The notes under the pieces are model-generated. The model worked only from the letters and a program-made list of their open reading frames with translations, was not told the origin of the DNA and ran no database searches. This document shows positions 28,629 to 33,417 of a stretch of DNA of 33,417 nt, piece after piece (position 1 is the stretch's first letter; every line of letters starts with the position of its first letter). The stretch lies in the NCBI GenBank assembly GCA_001873635.1, contig MNZK01000103.1, positions 1 through 33,417 of the forward strand, given 5' to 3'. A program made the position numbers and the translations under genes. This DNA comes from Porphyromonadaceae bacterium CG2_30_38_12 (GTDB lineage: Bacteria; Bacteroidota; Bacteroidia; Bacteroidales; Paludibacteraceae).

Positions 28629-29777
28629 TTAGTTATTAGTTGTTAGTGATACATAGACGCTTTGAAGCTTGGCAATATGGTTTTCAATTGAAAACTTTTG
28701 ATGAACTTTGTTTGCTGCTTTGTTTGCTTTTTGATAATATGCTTGTTTGTGCTGCAAAAATAATGAAAATTGATGGAATAAATCCTGTTCGTCTTTTGAT
28801 TTGTATAAAGTAGCCAACTTTCCGTTTTCCGTAATTTCATTCATCACATCCCAATCGTTTACGAAAATGGGCAATCTACATGACATGGCTTCCACTACGG
28901 CAATGCCAAAAGTATCGTAGTCGGTGGAGTAAATAAACGCATCCAAGGCATTTAAAATGTGTGGAACATCATGGCGAACACCCAAAAAGCTTACTTTCTC
29001 CGAAATGCCACTTACGCTGCAAAATTCAACGCATTTGTCATAGCGTTCGGCCAAGGCTTCAATGCGTTTACCTACAAATACAAAATGGAAATCAACACCA
29101 CCATCGGCTAAAAGCTTCAAAAACTTACAAATTGTAAGTTGGTCGCGCACCAAATTAAAATTACCCACAGTTCCAAGAAGTAATGTCTCTGAGGGTAGTT
29201 GGAGCTCTGAGCGGAGATTGTTACTATAAGGGGTGCGACTTGAAGTCGCGCTCCAAGTTGCATTATACTCTATGCCCAGTTTATCGAACGAAATACCATT
29301 GTAAACCACTTTCTGATTTTTAGTGTTAAGTTTATATTTTTTTGTATAATACTCTTTTTGATATGTACTTACATAGATGTTTAATTGCGTTCGTTTCAGA
29401 ATAAATTGAAGAATTAGTTTGCCGATCCGACCTTCGTTATAATCGAATCCGTGCAGTGTCAACAGTATTTTAACGCCCGTCCCCAGAATAGCAAAATAGG
29501 CAAACAGGGCATCGATTGGTTGCTGCGCATGAACGAGTTGCACGCCGTTTTTCAGAATTAATGTTCGTAGTTTTAGCAAATAACCGAAAATGTTTTTTGT
29601 GGGAGCTAACTTGAACATATCAACACCCGATGATTGAAACTCTTGCTCGCAAACACCTGTTTTTCGATAGATGCCAATGGCATCTAAGTTATTGGATGCA
29701 GCATTCCGAAATACATCTAACAGCAGTGTTTCAGTACCACCACGATTAAGAGATCCAAGAAGATAGGCTATTTTCAT
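28629..29777 (-). CDS. GT4 family glycosyltransferase carrying a palindromic insert
   Basis: A 382-residue GT-B enzyme of family GT4. It shows the N-terminal glycine loop GSLNRGGTE, an LTLHGFDYNEG segment, TVGNFNLVRDQ at the start of the donor domain, and the acidic donor-binding motif DTFGIAVVEAMS. It would transfer a sugar from a nucleotide sugar to the growing lipid-linked unit. The linker between the two domains (residues 175-183) is encoded by a GC-rich palindrome at 29230-29254 that reads through in frame. The product is probably functional because the insert lies in a linker and the rest of the frame is intact. Confidence 0.9.
   Translation of the reverse strand: MKIAYLLGSLNRGGTETLLLDVFRNAASNNLDAIGIYRKTGVCEQEFQSSGVDMFKLAPTKNIFGYLLKLRTLILKNGVQLVHAQQPIDALFAYFAILGTGVKILLTLHGFDYNEGRIGKLILQFILKRTQLNIYVSTYQKEYYTKKYKLNTKNQKVVYNGISFDKLGIEYNATWSATSSRTPYSNNLRSELQLPSETLLLGTVGNFNLVRDQLTICKFLKLLADGGVDFHFVFVGKRIEALAERYDKCVEFCSVSGISEKVSFLGVRHDVPHILNALDAFIYSTDYDTFGIAVVEAMSCRLPIFVNDWDVMNEITENGKLATLYKSKDEQDLFHQFSLFLQHKQAYYQKANKAANKVHQKFSIENHIAKLQSVYVSLTTNN
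29230..29254. repeat. GC-rich palindrome inside the GT4 coding region
   Basis: GGGGTGCGACT (29230-29240) pairs with AGTCGCGCTCC (29244-29254) around TGA, an 11-bp stem with two G-U pairs. It is far richer in GC than the surrounding gene and encodes WSATSSRTP on the minus strand, in the linker between the two GT-B domains. It looks like a small mobile palindromic element fixed in frame. Confidence 0.7.
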
Positions 29778-30063
29778 TATAACTACGAATTATCACTTAT
29801 TTGTGTTTAAAATTAAATATCTGCGTCAACAAACCGAATGCGTGATGCTAATTTTTGGTACAGAAACTACTATTTTATTCCATTATTTGTTCTGATATTT
29901 GCTGTTTTTTATTTTTACAGCCCATTTCAATGTTCTGTACCACCATTTTACAACTATGCGTGGTAAAATCCGATGCATCAATCAGCAAGGAATTAAGCCA
30001 TAAACTGCCAATACTTGAAATAAGTTGATAAAATAGAGAAAAAAATATTCTCTATTGTCTCTA
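29778..30063. other. Intergenic region with several inverted repeats
   Basis: 286 bp between the acetyltransferase stop and the GT4 start, both on the minus strand. It contains a 10-bp inverted repeat (TGGTACAGAA at 29856-29865, TTCTGTACCA at 29933-29942), a 7-bp one (ATTTTAC 29945-29951, GTAAAAT 29963-29969) and the hairpin listed separately. No credible ORF is seen. A promoter for the GT4 and GT-C genes is expected here but I could not identify it. Confidence 0.5.
30028..30055 (-). terminator. AT-rich hairpin after the acetyltransferase gene
   Basis: On the minus strand ATAGAGAA (30055-30048) pairs with TTCTCTAT (30040-30033) and a short T-rich stretch follows, 9 nt after the acetyltransferase stop. 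The stem has 8 perfect pairs but is AT-rich, so it is a moderate terminator at best. Confidence 0.5.
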
Positions 30064-30612
30064 CTATTCAACAAAAGCCTGCCCATGTTTTTTACAAGCT
30101 TCTATCATATTTGTTTTATGTTTGTCTGAAAATTGAGGATTTCGTAATGTATATTCAGCATGAAACACATTGTCAGCATTCATTTTAATTTTTTCCTTTT
30201 CGATGTAAGCATCGAGCGAACAAATTACTTTTGCCGGCGAACCCACAGCCAATGAATTAGCTGGAATGTTTTTCGAAACGATACTCCCGGCACCTATAAC
30301 CACATCATCACCAATTGATACGCCCGGCAGAATAATTGCTCCCGCACCTATAAAAACCCTGCTGCCAATTTTAATATTGGCAATTCGCGTATAATTCAGA
30401 AAAGGTTTTGTGCTGGCATCGTGTGCTAATATATGAACATTGGGTGCTAAAATAACATTGTCGCCAATTTCGATATGCCAACAATGAGATGGGTCGATAA
30501 CCACTCCCGACATACGGGTTAAATTTTTGCCCACTTTTAAACCTCTTTTAATTAATTTACCTAAGGGTTGTTCACCTCGTAGTTTATCAAGAATTTTTTT
30601 AAAAAATGCCAT
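30064..30612 (-). CDS. Hexapeptide-repeat acetyltransferase (left-handed beta-helix)
   Basis: A 182-residue protein of the bacterial transferase hexapeptide family. Repeats run through residues 40-130: [48 protein letters not shown], then [12 protein letters not shown]. The His in ILAHD is a good catalytic candidate. Such enzymes O-acetylate sugars in capsule or EPS synthesis using acetyl-CoA, usually as trimers. It overlaps the upstream GT2 gene by 14 bp, so the two are translationally coupled. The acceptor is unknown; serine acetyltransferase is unlikely given length and context. Confidence 0.9.
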   Translation of the reverse strand: MAFFKKILDKLRGEQPLGKLIKRGLKVGKNLTRMSGVVIDPSHCWHIEIGDNVILAPNVHILAHDASTKPFLNYTRIANIKIGSRVFIGAGAIILPGVSIGDDVVIGAGSIVSKNIPANSLAVGSPAKVICSLDAYIEKEKIKMNADNVFHAEYTLRNPQFSDKHKTNMIEACKKHGQAFVE

Positions 30613-31573
30613 TTTTAAGCGTAGTTTTTTTTATGTTGGATAATAGCTTTTCGAAATTATAGTACATTTTAACAGCCCATATTGGAGCATGATAAATAAA
30701 CCAGAACGACTTTTTTTGTAGCGAAAAATCAACTTTCTTAATTTGTTTGTTTACTATTTCTGTTTCTGTTTCGCTTAATCTATATCTAATTAAAGTATAA
30801 AGACGTAACAAATCTAATAACTTTTTCAATTCTTTATTTTTTAACTCTTCTGATTCTAAGTAATCGAGATTAAAAATAAAATGAGTTGAAGGAGCATAAA
30901 TTTTTTCAAATACAACGCCTCTGGAATCCAAGTCCACATCCTGATTGTAGTTCGAAAGGGGCTTGTTGAGCAACGCTACCGGGTATTTCAGGGCTATTCG
31001 TATCCATAAGTCAAAATCTTCGCCTAATTTCAACATAGGTTTAAAACCTTTTTCCGAAACAAAAATTTCTTTTTTAACAATCGTTGCTCCAGTCCAAAGT
31101 GGCATCCACATCGTTTTGGCGTAAACGTGGGAGTAATTAATGTATCCTCGCTCAAAACCAGCTTCCACGCCAATATTAGCCGGAATATGTTTGCCATTTT
31201 TCACTTTGTAATAGCTGCTGCCGTATATCCCAGCTTCCGGAAATTCTTCAATCAACCCTTTCATCTCTTCCAGAAAAGTAGGTTCCCACCAGTCGTCGGC
31301 ATCAAGGAAAGCAATATAATCGTATTTGGCAAGTTTTACTCCATTATTTCGGGTGGTGGAAACACCTTGATTTTCTTGCGTAGTTGCCCCCCAACCTCCT
31401 AAAGGGGGAGTAATAGAGGAGATAACACGCTGAGCAATTGCAAAACTATCGTCGGTTGAGCCATCGTCAATCACAATTAGCTCAAACTCTTTGTATGTTT
31501 GCGCAGCTACCGACCGTATGGCTTTTTCCACATAGGATGCTTTGTTGTAAAGGGGAATAATTATGGAGAACAT
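30599..31573 (-). CDS. GT2 family glycosyltransferase carrying a palindromic insert
   Basis: A 324-residue GT-A enzyme. It shows [18 protein letters not shown] at the N-terminus, [10 protein letters not shown] for the nucleotide, [14 protein letters not shown], and the metal-binding AFLDADDWW (DxD-type). It would add a sugar to the lipid-linked EPS unit or another acceptor. Between the second helix and the next strand it has extra residues [10 protein letters not shown] (53-62). These are encoded by a GC-rich C-run/G-run element at 31387-31410 and are absent from typical GT2 proteins at this place. It overlaps the acetyltransferase gene by 14 bp. Confidence 0.92.
   Translation of the reverse strand: MFSIIIPLYNKASYVEKAIRSVAAQTYKEFELIVIDDGSTDDSFAIAQRVISSITPPLGGWGATTQENQGVSTTRNNGVKLAKYDYIAFLDADDWWEPTFLEEMKGLIEEFPEAGIYGSSYYKVKNGKHIPANIGVEAGFERGYINYSHVYAKTMWMPLWTGATIVKKEIFVSEKGFKPMLKLGEDFDLWIRIALKYPVALLNKPLSNYNQDVDLDSRGVVFEKIYAPSTHFIFNLDYLESEELKNKELKKLLDLLRLYTLIRYRLSETETEIVNKQIKKVDFSLQKKSFWFIYHAPIWAVKMYYNFEKLLSNIKKTTLKNGIF
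31387..31410. repeat. C-run/G-run palindromic element inside the GT2 coding region
   Basis: A run of six C (31387-31392) and a run of five G (31404-31408) flank AACCTCCTAAA, forming a GC-rich imperfect palindrome in an AT-rich gene. On the minus strand it reads in frame as PPLGGWG. The position corresponds to a surface loop of GT2 enzymes. It looks like a small inserted repetitive element of a different type from the one in the GT4 gene. Confidence 0.6.
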
Positions 31574-31596
31574 GTTGAATTTTTTTTTTTACAAGC

Positions 31597-31666
31597 GGGT
31601 GGCTTGTAGAGCCTCACGCATCTTAGATTACCCGCAATTATTCGCGTGAGGCTCTTCGAGCCACCC
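31597..31666. repeat. 70-bp inverted-repeat element spanning the 3' end of the AbiEii-like gene
   Basis: Two 23-nt arms (31597-31619 and 31644-31666) are reverse complements with two mismatches, separated by 24 nt. Each arm itself contains a small hairpin (GGCTC-GAA-GAGCC in the right arm). The T run at 31579-31590 lies before the element on +, so it is an A run after it on the minus strand and this is not a classic terminator. The right arm and part of the loop encode the last 12 residues of the nucleotidyltransferase gene and its stop codon. Confidence 0.8.
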
Positions 31667-32278
31667 ACTAATGTCCGTAGCTGCATTGAGCAAAAACTTT
31701 TTTATTTCACTGTCCGAAACTGGTTCAACTAAAAATTCAACAGCTTCTGTATAATCAATATTCTTGTGAAATGATAATTGTTGTCGGAAAAGTTTTTCGG
31801 AAAATTGTTGTGGAAAAATTAATTTTGCTTTGTTCGAAATTTCTTCAATGGTATAAAAGTCGCGTATAATAAAATACAAATCCACATAATCTTTCCATTT
31901 CGACCTGCGACCTAATGCAAATGCTTTCATGGCTGCCAATGTCAATAAATCGGGAATAGTTATATAATTTTCAAGTTTAACAGTATGCTCTAATTGGTAG
32001 GGAAACATAAAAAAGGTCAGTTTTACGCCATTTGCAATAAGATGGAGCTGATCTATGTCTTCAAATATAGGAACTTGTTTAAACGGGATTTCGAGCAACA
32101 ATTTTTTTATACTCGATTTTTTAAGGTTCGAATTCGTAAATAAATCAAAATCGATGGAACGACGGTGCCCGATATGCAATGCAATGGCAGTACCTCCAAC
32201 CATAAAAAAAGACTTTTTGAATTTTTTTAAATAAGGAAGCAGTTCAATTTGTTCGGTTGAAAAGATGTTAATGTGCAT
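31628..32278 (-). CDS. AbiEii/AbiGii-type nucleotidyltransferase (putative toxin)
   Basis: A 216-residue protein of the AbiEii nucleotidyltransferase family, known as the toxin part of type IV abortive-infection toxin-antitoxin pairs. Key features are FFMVGGTAIALHIGHR (Gly28, Gly29, Thr30) and the metal-binding pair in SIDFDLF (Asp43, Asp45), then a helical part with AMKAFALGRRSKWKDYVDLYF. I chose the ATG at 32278, which overlaps the preceding gene by 11 bp; an in-frame ATG at 32377 would overlap it by 110 bp and add residues unlike the family. The last 12 residues (GWLEEPHANNCG) come from an inverted-repeat element, so the C-terminus may be altered. Confidence 0.85.
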   Translation of the reverse strand: MHINIFSTEQIELLPYLKKFKKSFFMVGGTAIALHIGHRRSIDFDLFTNSNLKKSSIKKLLLEIPFKQVPIFEDIDQLHLIANGVKLTFFMFPYQLEHTVKLENYITIPDLLTLAAMKAFALGRRSKWKDYVDLYFIIRDFYTIEEISNKAKLIFPQQFSEKLFRQQLSFHKNIDYTEAVEFLVEPVSDSEIKKFLLNAATDISGWLEEPHANNCG

Positions 32279-32549
32279 ATTTATTAAATACCTGATCGAA
32301 AAAATGAATACATAATTCAGAATAATTGCCTTTAGTTCGATCGCTTTTATTAATTGTTTTGTAGAAAATTTTTGCAACCTTCTTTAATCCCATTAGTTTC
32401 GAAAGTTCAATAAATGCATCTTTGTCGCCATAATTCAATATTGTTTCAACAAGTGCACTATCACTTATTTCCACCTTCTTATCCTGCGGCGTGTACCAAA
32501 ATAAGTCGCTGTGTTTCAGTATAAATTCTTTTAATTCAGGCGAGCGCAT
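32268..32549 (-). CDS. Small protein paired with AbiEii nucleotidyltransferase (putative antitoxin)
   Basis: A 93-residue protein (LFWYTPQDKKVEISDSALVETILNYG near the start written in parts: LFWYTPQDKK, then ISDSALVETILNYG). It resembles small Bacteroidota proteins often found directly before AbiEii-like genes (DUF6922 type, by memory). It overlaps the nucleotidyltransferase gene by 11 bp, so the two are coupled. By position it would be the antitoxin or a partner, but it lacks a recognisable winged-helix domain of the classical AbiEi. The function is inferred from context only. Confidence 0.7.
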   Translation of the reverse strand: MRSPELKEFILKHSDLFWYTPQDKKVEISDSALVETILNYGDKDAFIELSKLMGLKKVAKIFYKTINKSDRTKGNYSELCIHFFDQVFNKYAH

Positions 32550-32611
32550 GATGCTGTCGTTTTTGATTAATTACAATGCAAATATAGCTAATTTTCAGGA
32601 GCTGTGCAACT

Positions 32612-32644
32612 ATAAGCGGTTGGATCGCAGAGCCTCATGTGTGT
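32612..32644. repeat. Degenerate half copy of the 70-bp inverted-repeat element
   Basis: This 33-nt stretch aligns without gaps to 31591-31623 with 24 matches, including AGAGCCTCA. The matching right arm is absent. It lies between the putative antitoxin gene and the acyltransferase gene and is probably a decayed relative of the element at 31597-31666. Confidence 0.5.
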
Positions 32645-32661
32645 TTGAAATTGCACTGATT

Positions 32662-33417
32662 TTAATCTTTTATCTGATTTCCGCTTTTAATTACTGAATA
32701 TTTTGTCTTAAGTCTAAGAAAATAAGACTCAAAATACTTGTAAGATAACCATGCTAATATAATAGATATAAACATAGATAAAACCACAAATAATGTCCAT
32801 TTTAGATATTCATTTAAAATTAAATTTTTAAATATTGTAGACAAATAAAATAAAACAATTGGATGTATTACATATAATCCATAGGATATTTTTCCCAAGA
32901 AATCAAATACTCTTGATTCAAGACTAAATAATGGATTATGTATTTGACCAAGGATTAATATTAATGTTGCAACAGAAATAAGTTCATGAACTAAGATTAC
33001 AGGGAAATAAACTATATTGAAACCAACTGCAAAATATAAAAGCCAAGATATTAATTGTAAAAATTTATTCGAAAAAATCTTCATGAAAATTACATTTTTT
33101 TGAAAATACATGATAGCTCCAAAAGCGCCAATCAACATACAATCAAAACGAGTTTGTTTGATAAACATATAAATATCACTATTTTGTTTTGCAAGTATAT
33201 ATACGATCATTTTTATTGCTAAGTATGTAATTATTAAAATTATTGTCAAGAATAGCAATTTTTTTTTGTTTTTTGAAAAAATAAACGACCAAGGCCAAAA
33301 CAAATAGAATTGTTCTTCTACGCCAATACTCCAAAAATGTTCCAATAAATGTAACCCTTGTGGAGAAAAGAAATATATGAAATTACCAGAAAGTAAAATA
33401 TAAAATATTATTGAGGG
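32662..33417 (-). CDS. Membrane acyltransferase (acyltransferase 3 family), 5' end outside the window
   Basis: The reading frame stays open to the right end of the window, so the N-terminal part is missing (about 251 residues seen). The visible part starts in the middle of an OafA-like acyltransferase 3 protein: SGNFIYFF, then HLLEHFWSIGVEEQFYLFWPW, the family's conserved WSIGVEEQFY segment. About seven hydrophobic helices follow, with GKISYGLYVIHPIVLFY near the end. It would O-acylate a surface glycan. A TTG at 33345 would start inside the conserved motif and is not a real start. Confidence 0.88.
   Translation of the reverse strand, partial: PSIIFYILLSGNFIYFFSPQGLHLLEHFWSIGVEEQFYLFWPWSFIFSKNKKKLLFLTIILIITYLAIKMIVYILAKQNSDIYMFIKQTRFDCMLIGAFGAIMYFQKNVIFMKIFSNKFLQLISWLLYFAVGFNIVYFPVILVHELISVATLILILGQIHNPLFSLESRVFDFLGKISYGLYVIHPIVLFYLSTIFKNLILNEYLKWTLFVVLSMFISIILAWLSYKYFESYFLRLKTKYSVIKSGNQIKD

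Noticed and set aside
29985-30000. Sigma-54 look-alike on the minus strand before the GT4 gene
   Set aside because: The spacing between TGGC and TTGC is 8 instead of 7, and sigma-54 promoters tolerate spacing changes poorly.

Overview
The window looks like a chromosomal segment of a Bacteroidota species. The evidence is low GC, A-rich leaders without strong Shine-Dalgarno sequences, a 7TM-type sensor kinase N-terminus, a LruC-domain lipoprotein, and a secreted beta-helix protein with a type IX secretion (T9SS) C-terminal sorting domain. I cannot name a genus from sequence alone.

Layout. (1) 1-458: two tandem 79-bp repeat units, a strong terminator, two adjacent tRNA-Leu genes (anticodons CAG and GAG) and a second terminator, followed by about 515 bp of AT-rich DNA with no gene. 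(2) 974-13598, all on +: a signalling cassette of three large hybrid histidine kinases, one receiver-first histidine kinase and one NtrC-type sigma-54 activator. (3) 13710-15860: a sigma-54 (-24/-12) type promoter and the LruC/DUF4114-type lipoprotein it would drive. (4) 16047-27157, all on +: a single-domain response regulator and an exopolysaccharide (EPS) operon. The operon encodes a sugar-1-phosphate transferase with a degenerate receiver domain, a T9SS beta-helix protein, a half-length TolC-like protein, a Wzz/Wzc-like chain-length protein, a Wzy/ligase-like membrane protein, an acyltransferase, a GT4-like glycosyltransferase and a phosphoribosyltransferase-HAD fusion. (5) 27203-33417, all on -: a GT-C type membrane protein, a GT4 and a GT2 glycosyltransferase, a hexapeptide acetyltransferase, a small-protein/AbiEii nucleotidyltransferase pair, and an acyltransferase cut by the window end.

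How it may work together (inference). The kinases carry 6 candidate phospho-His and, with the regulators, 8 candidate phospho-Asp sites, enough for a branched phosphorelay. Its clearest DNA-level output is the NtrC-type protein, whose gene sits directly upstream of the sigma-54 promoter. The following operon would build, polymerise, export and modify a polysaccharide, and receiver-type domains occur even within it (stand-alone regulator; pseudo-receiver fused to the initiating transferase).

Most notable observations: the sigma-54 promoter with a possible upstream dyad; the phosphoribosyltransferase-HAD fusion, a candidate PRPP-dependent ribofuranosyltransferase; the pseudo-receiver with Glu at the phospho-Asp position on the sugar transferase; and three GC-rich palindromic elements that contribute in-frame codons to three neighbouring genes on the minus strand, reminiscent of Rickettsia palindromic elements.
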